Shown: in pieces, positions 47,630 through 61,159 of the stretch
Position numbering within the stretch: the first letter of the stretch is position 1
How the letters are laid out: each line of letters opens with the position of its first letter
Source: Apricaphanius iberus
Taxonomy: Eukaryota; Chordata; Actinopteri; Cyprinodontiformes; Aphaniidae
Direction of reading: 5' to 3'
Length of the DNA stretch: 64,000 nt
Assembly (NCBI GenBank): GCA_028564705.1
Contig: JAPXFQ010000249.1
Coordinates: 1,240,001 to 1,304,000 of the forward strand
The notes under the pieces: model-generated
Seen by the model: the letters and a program-made list of their open reading frames with translations, nothing else
Told to the model about the DNA's origin: nothing
The model's database searches: none
Position numbers and translations under genes: made by a program

Positions 47630-47765
47630 GTCTTGCAAAAGTATGCACACATCTTGCACTATTTTCTTTTTTGTCACACTGAAATCAAACCCTTTACTGA
47701 TTTGAATTGATATTTCAGGGAGTAGAATAATGTACAAAGAATACTGATTTGTGTTTTTCAGTTTC
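47630..47765 (+). mobile_element. Tc1-like 5'-terminal fragment
   Basis: tcttgcaaaagtatgcacac, followed by tttcttttttgtcacactga and aattgatatttcagggag, resembles the terminal repeat and 5' flank of Tc1-like elements (GCCTTGCAAAAGTATTC). No coding part follows. Confidence 0.5.
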
Positions 47766-47769
47766 AAAA

Positions 47770-48320
47770 ACATAATCTAATAAGTGTGGCATACTCATGG
47801 ATTTAGCAGCACTCTAGTCAGTGCTTTACATAATCTCCTTAAGGAGCAAAGGGTTATGATGTGTTTCTGAAAGTGGTGAGTTTTCTTCTTTGCAAAATAG
47901 AACATCAATTTCAAAGGAGTAGTACATTATTTTTGTATCAGGTACATTATTAAATATAATCAATAATGAACATTTAAATAATCCCTCGTACTGTAGAAAC
48001 GAATGACAAAAATTCTATATTCACTTCAGACAGATGTGTGACTGTCTTGTTGATGTCTGTCTGCATATGACACACCTGAGTTTTTTGTCCCTGTCTTTAG
48101 CACATATACAGTACGTGGTGCTGGCAGTGAAAGAGTTAAAATCACTCGGAAGTCTTGTGATCAAAAAGAAGATCAGAAAGCATAAAAAGCCCCTTGTTAC
48201 AGCAGTTAACGTAAATGATGACAGTTCGCTTTGACAACTAGGGGCCAATGGAAAGTTTAAGTCAATTATAGCTTGGCAGGGGACTCAGAAATATTTAAGC
48301 CATTCTCTCAAAACAACCAG

Positions 48321-48377
<57 letters not shown>

Positions 48378-49740
48378 TGATATTCTGTAAAAGTAAATGT
48401 TATTTTGGTAGTATAAAAAAGCCAATACAAAAATGCTAATAAAACTAACTAAAATTTTATGTTGTCTAAAAAGTTTTTGAATCTTTTTGTGATTTGCTTG
48501 AGCAGCTTTGTGCTTCCTTCTAATATAACCTTTTCTGATTTTTCCTGTTGCTGATGACATGACAATCTCCAGAAGGAACATTGTGAACATTATCAAGCAA
48601 ATTTTCTCTTGTTTACTGTTGAGCAGAATAAATGACTTCGGCCTGCAGGAAGTGCTTATACGATGTGTGTCAGCCGGAAAACTGATCAGGGGTAGGATGG
48701 CTTGTGGACAAGGCATCAGAAATCCAATTTAACAAGATAACCTTTGACCTGCAGTCAAAAAGATCTCCTTTTGAAGCACACAATATGATGTTTAATAAAA
48801 TCTCTCGAAAGTCCAAATCCCCTATTTTAGTAACAGATGTATGGTTAAATATATGTTGGTTGGTCTTGGGTTGCCACTAAATAAGTCACGTTAGTTTGAC
48901 TCTAAGGAAGTTAGTTTTGACAGAACCCTGGTGCCCCTACAACTGCGTTTGCAATGTTTTACCACTGAGAATTTCAGGCACAGCATTATACATCATCATC
49001 CATTAAGATCTCTTGGAAACATGGAGTTCTAACAAGAGTGCTGCCCCAGAAAACAGGGAATTGCAGACATAGATAGTTGTAGTTGTTGGAACTATTTTCA
49101 GTAAAAACAGCAAATGTTCAAGAAACTGTCGTGTTAAAAATTCTGGAAAACTTAGGCTTGTTGGGAATTATGAACTGCTATATGGACTGCTGCTAAAACT
49201 TTCATTGTATTATTAAATTTTTTAAGGTTGAAATATTGGTTCTCTTGAATTTGTATTGTATTTGTATTTAATCAAGTCTTAAAAGAAGTGACAACATGTT
49301 TAAAAGAGACATAGGATATATGCCAAGATCCCCATCAGGTTATCTGAACCTCATTTTTCTTTTTATCACTATAATGTGATCCTTTCCTAGTCTCGATCTT
49401 CTATACTTATTTAAAAGTCAATCCCCTTCACTATATTCACAAATTGATGCCTCCCATGGTTACTAATTTGTCTTTACTGATTGCATATTTGTTTGTTTTG
49501 AGAATGTCGATGTTCCTTATAAATTCTGCGTTACCAGCCAAGACTGTGCGTTTTGTTGGCATTTGCAGTCATCAAAGAAAGTTTTGTTTTGCCCTCTGTG
49601 CGATCTTTGATTAGCTTTTTACTAACTTCTGCGAAAACCTTCTTCTTTCCTCTTCACACGATAAAGTCAGACTTTCTAAACAGTCAGTCATCTGAACCTC
49701 AGGACCTGTCTATACACCTGTGCCTCATTCCCTCTGGAAA
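47770..49740. other. Intergenic DNA
   Basis: No recognised gene or transposon apart from the (TA)n run at 48,326-48,377. Open frames are short and unlike known families. Confidence 0.45.
48326..48377. repeat. (TA)n microsatellite, about 50 bases
   Basis: Uninterrupted alternating TA. Longer than the similar run at 19,173 and likely polymorphic. Confidence 0.95.
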
Positions 49741-49860
49741 TGGTAAATGGACTGAACTTATATAGCGCTTTTCTAGTCATACTGACCACTCAAAGCGCTT
49801 TACATTGAAGCCACATTCACCCATTCACACTCACATTCATACACCGACACCCAACATGGA
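49740..49860. mobile_element. Fragment of a dispersed fish repeat
   Basis: ggtaaatggactgaacttat, atagcgcttttctagtcata, ctcaaagcgctttacattga and cacattcacccattcacact are the well-known phrases of an abundant fish interspersed repeat. Its class is unclear to me. No ends can be fixed. Confidence 0.5.
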
Positions 49861-52365
49861 CTCTGTCGAATTTCAGTTCCTGCTTGATTCTTTTGCAGCA
49901 TTTGTGCTTGTTGACTCTGTTAGCTTTTTGCCTTTACGCTACTTTAAATGAGTCAATGAAATCTTCCTTTTTATTTCTTCCTCCTTGCAATTTATTAGAT
50001 ATTTAGATAATAGATCTTAATTTGATATTTTCACCATCTGCAAAAACATAATTACTTATGATTTTAACCAGTTTGCAACAATATATATTATATAATTAAA
50101 CTTGTAGCACTACATTTATTAAGACAGCATTCAACGTTTTTGGAGAATTGTGTGCTGCATGACTGATGCAGATCTTTGGAAATGTTATTTTTTTCTATCA
50201 GGTGTGGACAATGAAGCTTATAATGATCAGAGATGATAAAAAGTTACGTAGTTACATTAGAAGAATGCCTGTTTCATTTTCCTCAAAATAATAAAATTCC
50301 ACAAATTCTTTGAATTTGAAATAAAGTTAAGCATTGATTTCTGCAAAGTGTTTTGCAAAATACCTTATTGTCATAAGCATTCAGTAAATAGACCAGAATT
50401 GTTGAAAAAGCTGCGGAAATACTCTGGTCTTTTATACACTGCTCCCTATAATCCTGGGGAATTTGCAGCCGCAGATAAAGAAAATGATTAAACTTGACTG
50501 GTTCTGCTGCCTTTTCGTTCTTCATTATCCCAAGAGGAGCATAACCTGGGGAAGATGGATTTGGGTGCCGGCCAGCTGTGCGTTCAGCTTCTATAGAGTA
50601 CATAATTTACTTTTATGGGGCGGGATTTCAGAGAAGTTGCTACAATGATTTTACTGTATAGGGCTTCATCTCAGAGTAGTAAATGATAAAGATATAATAG
50701 GCCAAAAATAGCTTTAAGATAAGTGAGTTTGGTGTTGGGGTGTCTCTTGGGAATAACTGGTAAAATGGATATGCTTTAGAAACACTAAAAGAAAGATGGC
50801 ACATAAAATATCGTAATGGAGTATTGTTCACTTAAACAAGAATAATATTATAAAAGTGGCAGAAAGATGAGATATGAACTAGTTTTTAATTCTGTAACAC
50901 TGGTTTCAGATCAAAATAGTATGTAAAGTCATTTCATCGTGAGAAAATATTACGTTTTAGCTTTTTCGTTTTTATTAGACCAAATCATGATTTTTTTCAA
51001 GTCAGATTGCTATAAAGTTTAAGTTAATATGTATTACTAAAAGACACCACAGCAGACCTACAAATATAGATTTATAAAATCACATATATATATAAAAAAG
51101 TCAACAGAAGTGTGATTTGGTTGTAGATTAAGCTGATACTAAATACACAGATTGAACATTATGAAGCTCCTGATTATGTCAGCATCAGGTCAATTTTATG
51201 TAATTTATCTGAACTCAACACTCATTATAACCATCTGTTAACAATAACAGTGCTGCAACCGAGAGTTGGGAATCTAACTCCTTCAGTGTTTGGTTTGGTC
51301 TTATTGCCACATGTTTAAGAAGATGGGTGGGGTGGGGGGTGAAACAATATATTTGCTGATTACAAATTAATGTGACTGTTCCGTAATATGACTGATGCAA
51401 GTTTAATGGCCAAGCTAAAAAAAAACTGATTAAAAAAAAAAAATGTATTTGTTCAACAGAATTTTTTTTTAATAGAATTAAAACACGCAATACATTTATA
51501 TAGTATAACAATATGAAAACATGATAATACATATTAATTAGTCCTCCTGCTCATACTGACTATGACAGCAAACTTTTCTAATTGTTTTTACTGTAGTTTT
51601 ATTGATTTACCTCACGAAGGTACTAAAGATGGAAATTAGCCGTAGTCTATAATCTTGGTTATTTGCATGTACATGTTCATTAATATGTATTGTCCTGTTC
51701 AAAGCAATTAAACTCAAACATTTAAAGTGTCTAAATCCAGAATAGCTTGTCCTTCATTTAGCTACATTTAAAACCTAGAAGCTCAGAACGATCACCACAC
51801 AACGAAGGTAATCCATGGCAAGTTTATTCCCAAAGCATAATTAATTTTTGTGAGATAATTAAAAGTACTGAAAATAATTCATTTTCACAGCTGTTATCAT
51901 TAGGGTGCACGGACAGATTATATGGAGGCTGAGAATGAGCTCCAGCTAATAGAATTATCTTGTGTATTCTGGCAGAAACATAACTAACAAGTATTTTCAC
52001 TTTTTTGTTCTCCATGTTGAAAAAAAGAGTTTGAGCAAAGCTTATTCCAACAATGTTTTTGTTTTCCTCCCCGACAGCCACTGCTGAGGTGTGCAATGAA
52101 CACTTAGCTTTGCTTACTAGCCAGTTTGACCTATCAATGTGTATAAAATGCTCCAAGACAAAAAGTAAATTAACCACGAGTCTTGTGGTGGTTTTTAACT
52201 TTAATTAGACTGATCTATTTAGTCATAACACAACCCAAATGAGCATATATGATTATGAAGTAACAACTTCAGGAAAATTCAATTAAAATGTTTGAAGTCA
52301 CATTAAATGTTATTGTCTCCTAACATTTTTCCCCCTGTTTTTGTCACACCAACGTGTTTTGAGGA
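49861..52365. other. Intergenic DNA
   Basis: AT-rich sequence with no recognised gene, RNA or transposon end. Confidence 0.45.
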
Positions 52366-52700
52366 AGGCTGCTGGGTAGTGCAGTAGATACTGTAGAACT
52401 GCTGCCTTGCAGCAAGAAGGTTGAGGAATCGAATCCTGCTTTTCTTCATTGAGTTTCTCTCTGTGCATGTGTAGGTTTCCTCTGGGTACTCTGGATTCCT
52501 CCCACAGTCAAAAAACTTGACTGTTAGGTTAATTGATCTCTCTAAATGTGTGAGAGTGTGCGTCCATGGTTGTTTGTCCTGTTTGTCTCTGTGTTGCCCT
52601 GTTATGGACTGGCAACCTGTCCATGGTGTCCCCTGCATCTCTCCCCCACTCGTGACCCCTTGAGGATAAGCAGTTCAGAAAATGGATTGATGGAAGTGTT
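52366..52700 (+). mobile_element. Dispersed repeat with tRNA-like head and ATGGAT(T/G)GATGG tail
   Basis: The head gctgctgggtagtgcagtag, with a degenerate B-box gaatcgaatcctgc, is followed by ctggattcctcccacagtca, then gactgttaggttaattgatc, gttgtttgtcctgtttgtct and ggactggcaacctgtccatg. The end is aaaatggattgatgga. The same order is found in a very common teleost repeat. The head is related to that of the SINE at 30,132. Confidence 0.6.
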
Positions 52701-54990
52701 TTAAGATCTTCAAACAAAATTTAACATTACACAAACACATCGTCTCCGGAATAATTTTCATTCACCAACTTTGAATATGAATGGGGTGTTAAGGTAAGCC
52801 ATGTCACCTATGTTTGATTTAATCCACACTTTGATTGGGGAAACTCGGAGATTGACTTGATCAGGTACTCCTGATCATTATCTTTCTATATAACCCCGGT
52901 TCGCTTAGACCTAAGGTCACAAACTGATGACTGGATGTTCTCCTTCATGATTTGGTTGTTGTGACCAGAATACATGGTTCTATCAATTACAGGAAGCTAT
53001 CCAGGTTATGACTCAGCAAAGCAGCACTGGAATATTACACAATTTCTAACACTTTTTGGGTGTACAAGATGTTCGTTAAATAAGCACTCTTTTTCTGAAA
53101 TACTTACAAATGTATCAGGATGCAGACCCCTCACTTTTGTCTCAACAGTCTATATAACATTCTTTCAAAGTCTTAGGGAGTCCTAGCTTTGATACTCCCC
53201 TATGGATATGTATTTTTTTTTTCTGGTCTCCTGCTAATTGTTGAAACACGACCTCTGGCACTTATTGAGGAATCCTGCATCACTTTAGTTGTTCTTGGTT
53301 ATTTTTATGACCTCCTGTTTGAGTCATCAGTGTACTCTGGGAGTAGCTTTGGTAGACTGCCTGCTTTGGAAAGGTGCAACATTGTTCCACGTTTTCTTCA
53401 TTTGTGAGAAAATTGTTTACTTTATCATTACTGCAGTCCCAATGCCTTAGGAATAGCTTTCTAACCCTTTCCAAACTGATAGATGTCACTAACCTTCTTT
53501 AAGATGTTCTGTTTAACATGTTCTGTTCTTCAATTTCTCTTAGACATGATGTGCTGTTTTAATCTCTTTTGCCATATTTCATGTTGTCACAAAGGTTTTT
53601 TTTTCATTCTGTTAACATATTGTTCATATAGCTATAGTTCAATAGCTAATATCAAATTGAAGTGATAGGTTAGCTAGCCTTTGCCACATACAAAGACAAA
53701 GCAGGTTTTTGAGTGCTGAAAGGCGATAACAAAGTCACCCTTTTCTTGTCAGCATTCAATAGAATTATTTAAATGAATGACATGATTCAAAAAAAGTTGT
53801 TGATATAAATAATGTAAGGATTGATAATCTGTAATATTGTAACCTCAGTCCTACCTGCACCATATGTAACTGCTGAAGTATAAATCATCTGCACCTCAGG
53901 TGTGCAATTACAAGCTTCAGTTACTTATAGACTGACAGTTCTATCTTCTAGAAAGAACTGGTCATTTACAATAAATTTGATATAAATGTGCCATGACAGA
54001 ATATCATCAAAACCCCTCCTTGCTTGAAAAATAAGCTTGAAAAATTGGGTATGATCCAATTCCCTCTATGCAATCACTGCTGTCAGAAATTTCTCCTCAT
54101 CTTCTTTTTCATTTTCTCTTGTAACTAGATGCTGTCAAGGCCCAGGGGCTTTGCTGCACAGTTTGCTTGGCTGTATTTATAATTGGACCCTGTCAACAGT
54201 GTCCAGTGCAGCAGAAGTGCAAGGTTTGTTATGGCATCTACTTTGTGCCAACTCCAACACATGGCAGCTGTGAGATGGTTTGGCTGCGGTTAATGCAAAA
54301 AAACTGGATGGTGCAGACACAATAGTTGCCCCTTCTTGTTTGTGGAAAGAATGAAAATTGTCCAAGCACAGCTGAAGGTAAATTCTTGCTGGTGATGTAA
54401 AGCGTGAAGTGTTGCACATTTACAGGGAAATATTGGTATATCTGCCTGTATACAAAGCAATGGGAGACAAACCAAATGATGAGGGCTGCTGTTGGCATCA
54501 ATACTAGACTCTCACACTTTTTTTTTTTGCTGACATGATAATTGCATGTAATAGTTGTCCAAATGTCAGGAGGGATTTAGAATTCAGTGTGGCTTCATCT
54601 CTCTATCAAGAATATGTTAGGCATGTTTCAATCCCCTTTGTGATTTCTATGTTTCAGTATTTTTCCATTGTTCCTGATCAAATTTACTGTTAACCAAGTT
54701 GTGGAATTTTATCTGCTTTGCTGTTAATTATCTGCGTGGGTGTTCTCCTAATCAGTATGGGAGGCAGAAAAAAAGATGTTGGATTATGACTGAGCTTGTC
54801 AAGACAAAAATGCTCTGCTTGGAAAAGTGTCAGACACCTAGAGGACAGAGGGAATTGGACAACATTGATGCATGACTCCAAAAAGGCACAGCAGATCTTA
54901 AATCCATTCAAAAAAAGAGTGTGAGCAGGGTGAAACATGTTGGCTGGCTGTAATGCAAAATAGAAAAATACATTTTTGGTTTAATCTGTT
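52701..54990. other. Intergenic DNA
   Basis: No recognised gene. Several overlapping minus-strand frames of 60-90 codons near 54.2-54.9 kb show no family resemblance and no start or splice context. Confidence 0.4.
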
Positions 54991-55044
54991 TAATTTAGCA
55001 CCACAGTGCTAAATGTTTACGTGATGAATTAATTAACTGTATGT

Positions 55045-55450
55045 TTACAAAGTGTTGCAAAAGTTTTGAATTTTAAAAACATTTTTTTGCAATGTTATAG
55101 CTACAAACTTTATAGTATTTCATGATGAACCAAAAGGTGGGGCATAATTGCACTAGAAATGTGACAAAAAAAAAATGCTAACTAAGATCTGAAAAGTTAC
55201 ATGCGATGATATTCAGCTCTCTTCACTCTAACACCCCATAATAAAATCAAGCACATTTAGATTAATCTCAATATGCAGTCTTCCGTGAAGACACTGGAGG
55301 TTTCTTAAGGAATACTAGAGAACAAATAGCATCTGAACACAGACAGGTGAGAGATAACATTTTGTGAGAATTCTAAACCAGCTGCTCTGTAATGTAACAA
55401 TTCCAAGATGTTCACATCTTAATATTCAATCCATCATCTGAAAAAGAAAT
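55045..55450 (+). mobile_element. Tc1-like 5'-terminal fragment upstream of frem2
   Basis: gtgttgcaaaagttttgaat, then gatgatattcagctctcttc, actctaacacccca and attcaatccatcatctgaaa follow the 5' half of the same Tc1-like family as the copy at 34,982 (compare ttcagccctctttactctga there). It stops before the bulk of the transposase. Confidence 0.5.
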
Positions 55451-56148
55451 AAGTAACTAAAGCAAAGATAAATCTATATAGATCAGTGGAAGTAAAGTGA
55501 CTATGTGAATAATTTCCCAATGCGTTATTTATGTCTTTTCTCAACATGGCAAACCAGGAGGGGGAGACAACGGTTCACATTGGTCTGGGTGAGATGCGAT
55601 TTTGTTTTTGTAACCACTTAATTTGGTTAATTTTTATTAATTATTATTAGGAATATTGCAGAAATAACTGGATTTCCATTATTAAGGTTATAGGTCATTT
55701 TACATTAATTTAGCCTACCGGTGCAGGATGTGTAGGCTATAATAACGAACCTTCCTTTAACCACACACTTTTATCAATAACCCACTTCTCGCAAAAATTT
55801 TATCTTACTCATTTAATGTTTTGCTTACTTAAATTCACAGGTCTATGCTCCCTATATTCTTTCTGCCCAGAATGACACAGCCCCCGTCCATTTACCACCC
55901 GACAAACGCATTCCAGAGGAGACACTGACCAATGGGCAAAGAAGAGGGCGTTACTTTTCGTTTACTCCAGCAAAGCAGGAGTATGAAGTTTCGCCTAACA
56001 GTGCACTGCTGCTGGGGAAGAATGGTGCAGCTTTGCGCTCAGCTCAGGTGCGTGATATTATCCAGCTCCGTTTTTATCTACCTACAACTTTAACTGACGT
56101 TTCCCAGAGTGCACGCACAAAGTTAGACGCCGCGGCTCTCCTCTCCAA
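55451..56148 (+). promoter_or_regulatory. frem2: frem2 upstream region and 5' UTR
   Basis: The start codon is preceded by a more GC-rich stretch (about 55,860-56,148) than the surrounding DNA. A CCAAT box (tgaccaatgggc, about 55,928-55,939) lies some 215 bases upstream of the ATG. No TATA box is evident. A gtgcgt donor-like site at about 56,048 could mark an alternative 5' exon, but none is required. Confidence 0.4.
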
Positions 56149-59100
56149 ATGGCTTGGATTATTCCCCCGCATCTGCACGGGACTGGCGCTGCTTTGCTTC
56201 TGATGATTCTGATTTTGACAGGTGATGGAGCTGCGAGTGTTTCTGACAGCTATGGATTATCATACGCCCTCAGGCCCGAGCTATCGGAAGATACGATACT
56301 GGTTGCCAATAATGGGATCCGCGTGCCTTTCGGGAGATCCGTTTTCATTGATCCCATCAACGATTTAGTGGTCCAAGTTCAGCCCGGCGACAGATGCAGC
56401 ATCACAGTTTTAGAAAACGACCCCTTGTCTGAAAGACCGGGACACCTGTCTCCGAAAAAGTTTCCGTGTGAATTCGGCCCCAACGACGTGAAGTATTCTC
56501 ACTTTGGCTCCCGGAGTCCCCCGAAAGACAGAGTGAGGTTGCAGCTCAGGTATGACACCCAAACGGATACAATAATAATACCGTTCATGATGGAGGTCGA
56601 GGTGATATTCACACAGTTGGAAGTGCTGACAAAAAACATGCCACTTACTGTTGACAAACTGCTGGGGACTAGTAATCCCATCGATAGAGGCATTTTGGAG
56701 TTCACCTTTGATAGAAGCACACAGCAATGCAAAATATTGCCTCTCACTGGTGGCAACGTGATTCCCAGATATGGGAAACTCGTGAATGAGGAGAGCCTGG
56801 GAACAATGGTAGATTGTGATGAATTAATTAGGATGAACATCCGCTATCAGCATACTTTTGCTTCAAAGTCTCCAAACAGAGATTACATTCCCATGCTGGT
56901 GGAATTATATGATAAAGAAGGAAATGTGCTTAAGCAAGAATTTTTCCAGATTTTGGTGAGAATAAAAGAAGGAGAGGACAACACGCCCCCTAAGCCCAGC
57001 TTTGTTGCCATGATGATGATGGAGGTCGACCAGTTTGTAATGACAGCGATAACTATGGACATGCTGGCTGCTGAGGATGTGGAGTCGAATCCTGACGAAT
57101 TAATTTTCAACATCACTTCCCCTCTCTCCTTTGAAGAAGGCTACATAGTCAGCACAGATGACAGGAATTTACCAATAACCTCATTTTACCAGGGAGACCT
57201 CAAAGAATTGAAAATCGCTTATAAACCTCCTGCTGTGGATTCAGACACTGAGAGGATATTCCAGGTTGAGTTTGAAGTTGTGGACATGGAAGGAGCTTTG
57301 TCAGAAACATTTGCATTCATGATTGTTGTTAAGCCCATGAACACGTTGGCCCCTGTGGTTACAAGGAACACAGGTCAGTTACTATATGAAGGCCAGTCCC
57401 GACCGTTGTCTAGTTCCCAAAATCTGGAAATCAGTGATGAGGACAATTTAGACAAAGTCAGAATTAGTGTAATTGATGGCTTAAAGCATGGAGAGTTAAC
57501 GGTTCTGGGCTCCAGGATGAAATTTTTCACCCCGGCTGACCTTGATGCTGGATTAGTCATTTATCAGCATGATGGTAGTGATACATACAGTGATAACATC
57601 ATCTTCAGGATGACGGATGGCAAAAATGAAGTGGAGTTTTTGTTTCCCATAACTGTTGTGCCTACAGATGACGAGGCACCTATTATCAATGCCAACACTG
57701 GTTTGATTTTGTTCAAAAATCAAGTCATGCAAATTTTCCCATCTATGCTCAGTGCTGCTGATATTGACTCAGAAGATTCTACAATAAAGTTTGCGCTGGA
57801 GCCTTCCTTTCCAACATTAGGGCAGGTGCTGCTGCGTCAGTCTGAGGCACCAAAAGACCCATCTACGTGGAAGTTTAATACAGAAGATGAAATGTATGAG
57901 AAAGTAGTGACTGAGTGGCTGCAGCAGGATGTTATTGATGGAAAACTTTTTTACAAGCACACAGGGCCCCACAGCACGAGCACAGTCATGGATCAGTTTT
58001 TGTTTAGCGTACAAGATGACAATGATCCCCCAAATCAGTCAGGTAAGAGCACATTCATAATCAAGATACTTCCTGTTGATGACATCCCACCTGAACTTTA
58101 CCCTGGCGCAACTTTACAAATGACTGTACACGAGTATCAGCTCACGTACTTCCGGAAGAAATTCCTCCGGTACACCGACCTTGACTCGGAGGATCGAGAT
58201 CTTAAATACACCATCATCCAACCACCTACAGACACAGATGAGAATAACCCTGTGATACTGGGAGCCCTGGTATTGACTGAAACCCCAAACATCGAAGTCA
58301 CAACTTTCACACAGGCACAGATTAACCATCATAAAATAGCCTATAAACCACCTGATCTTGAGCTTGGAATTACCACTCATGTTGTACAGTTCAGGTACAC
58401 TGTGGAGGATGTCTATAGCAATAGGGTCGAGGGAATTTTTACAATATTCTTAAAGCCTGTGGACAACAAACCACCTGAAATAACAAACACTGGGTTTACT
58501 TTGCTTGAACGGGGCAGACATATTCTCACCAGAGCCGAGCTGGACACCACAGACACGGACACAGACAGCAGTAAGATAATATTTACCATTACACAGCCTC
58601 CTGTTCATGGTCAGATCCAGTTTACATTCACGCCAATGACAAAAGGAGATACCTTCAACCTGGAGAATATTAGAAATGGGATGATCTCATACATCAACAA
58701 TGGAGATGAGTCAACAGTAGACTTGATAAAAATAGATGTTACTGATGGAGTACATGTTGTTCCAATTTCTATAAAAATTACAGTAAAGCCAGTTGATGAT
58801 GAGATTCCAATAATCAACCTACCAGCTGGTACAATAGGCTCCTACATAGATGTACTAGAAAATGCAGCAACAGAAATCACAAGTAATGTGATTCAGGGTA
58901 AAGATGAGGACACAGATGACCTCCGTTTGACTTTCATTGTTGAAGACAAACCATTATTTGGTGAAATTCTGGTCAAAGGGGTTCCATCAAACACATTCAC
59001 TCAAGCTGACATCATCAATGGCTTTGTAGTATATGCCCATACAAGTGGAGAGATTGGCTTGAATGCGAAGGAGGACTTTTTTAATCTTACTCTGTCGGAC

Positions 59101-61159
59101 ATGTCTGATGAGTGGAATATAGGAGGAAATAAAATTACAGGTGTCAGAGTTCATGTAACTATTCTTCCTGTGGACAGCCAGGCTCCCGAGGTCTTCATTG
59201 GGCAACAGTTTACTGTTACTGAAGGAGAAAAAAATGTCATTCAGATTCTTCATATAAGTGCTGATGATGCTGACTCCCCTAATGATGACCTCCTATGTAC
59301 GATTATTGTTCAGCCAACTTCAGGGTATGTGGAAAATATCTCTCCAGCACCAGGCTCAGAGAAATCCAGGTCCGGGACAGCTATTAGTGCCTTCACCATC
59401 AAAGACATTAGACAGAATCACATTTACTATGTTCAAAGCATTCACAAAGGAGTCGAGCCGGTGGAGGACAGATTTACCTTCAGATGCTCTGATGGCATCA
59501 ATTTCTCTGAAAGACACTTTTTCCCCATCTCCATAATCTCCTCTAATGATGAAAAGCCAGAGATTTACATGAGAGAATTTGTGGTTATGGAGGGCATGAA
59601 CATAGTCATTGATACACCCATACTAAATGGTGCTGATGCAGACCTCCCGTCTGATAAGCTCACATTCTTCATCACCAAACCCCCCAGAAATGGATTTATT
59701 CTCAATCAGCTCACTACTGGCACTCTCCCTGTGTCTAACTTCACCTTGGAACAGATCAGGGAGGGCTCTAGCATTGTGTATGAGCATGATGACTCTGAGA
59801 CAACAGAGGACAGCTTTGAAATAGTCCTCACAGATGGAAAGTTTAGTGTGGAGAGAACAGTAATAGTTATGGTTATCCCTGTGGATGATGAAACCCCGAG
59901 GATGGCTATCAACGATGGCCTAGAAATTGAAATAGGTGAAGTTAAAGTAATAAACAACAATATTTTAAAAGCTACTGATTTGGACTCTGAGGATAGTACA
60001 CTGACTTATATTATTCGATATGGACCTGGCCAGGGGTATTTGCAGAGAACAATGCCATCTGGTAAATTGCAAAATATCTCAGTTGGGATGAATTTTACTC
60101 AGAATGAAGTAGATCAGGGGTTTATTTTGTACATCCACAATGGGCAAGAGGGAATCCGTGACCTCATCAAATTCGATGTAACAGATGGAATCAACCCTTT
60201 AATTGACAGATATTTCTATGTCACAATTGGTGGGATTGACGTTGTTTTCCCTGATGTAATAAGCAAAGGAGTATCCCTTAAAGAGGGAGGCCGAGTTACC
60301 TTGACAACTGACCTTCTGAGTACAAGTGACCTGAACAGTCCAGATGAACACTTGGTTTTCACAATCACCCGTGCTCCTGTGAGAGGACACCTGGAATGCA
60401 CAGACACACCTGGGATGCCAATCTCATCCTTTACACAGCTCCAGCTGGCCGGTAACAAAATCTACTACATTCACACCGCCGACGACGAGGTGAAAATGGA
60501 TAGCTTCGAATTTGAAGTGACCGATGGCTACAACCCCGTCTTCCGCACTTTTCGCATCTCCATCACTGACGTCGACAATAAGAAACCTGTGGTAACAGTA
60601 CACGGTCTGGTGGTGACTGAGGGAGAGAATAAACTTATCACACCTTTTGAACTAACAGCCGAAGACAGAGACACTGTTGACCGCTTATTGAAATTCACAG
60701 TTACTCAAATCCCAGTTCACGGTCGCCTGCTCTTTAACAACAGTCAGCCTGTCACCGCTTTCACAAAACAAGACCTAAATGAGAACATGATCAGCTACAA
60801 ACATGATGGCACAGAGAGCAAAGAAGACAGTTTCTCCTTCATTGTCACTGACAGCACCCACACAGACTTTTATGTATTCCCCGACACAGTATTCGAGACC
60901 CGAAAACCCCAGGTGATGAAGATTACTGTTGTTGCTGTGGATAATGGGGTGCCTCACATTGTAGTTAACAAGGGTGCACAGACATTGCGGGTGATGGAGA
61001 GAGAACACTTGGGGTTTGTGATCACAAGTAAGTCCCTTAAAGCAGAGGACAGAGACAGCATTGAGGATTCTGTGACTTTTAGGATTACTGTATCCCCAGA
61101 ACATGGTTACCTGATCAACCTTGGCAGAGGAAATGCAACTGTCTCCACCTTCACACAAG
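56149..61159 (+). CDS. frem2: FREM2 first coding exon: signal peptide and CSPG repeats
   Basis: Extracellular basement-membrane protein of the Fraser complex (with FRAS1 and FREM1), needed for epidermis-dermis adhesion, for example in fin folds. The single exon is 5,011 bp (1,670 codons plus one base). It starts [11 protein letters not shown] with a hydrophobic signal to about residue 30, then an N-terminal region to about 280. Twelve CSPG (NG2-like) repeats of about 110-130 residues begin near residues 279, 401, 508, 646, 775, 885, 1011, 1136, 1248, 1367, 1479 and 1601. Each has a P-x-(I/V) start, a D-x-D/E-D-x2-D core and an end like F-x2-TDG. The twelfth is finished in the next exon. The donor is ACACAAG/gtaaga. 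Twelve repeats and one giant first exon are as in FREM2; FRAS1 has an N-terminal VWC/furin region that is absent here. The a/b paralog is not decided. The Calx-beta, transmembrane and tail parts lie beyond the window. Confidence 0.95.

Noticed and set aside
59258..59536. Alternative-frame open readings within the frem2 exon on both strands.
   Set aside because: All lie inside the strongly supported frem2 frame and lack independent features.
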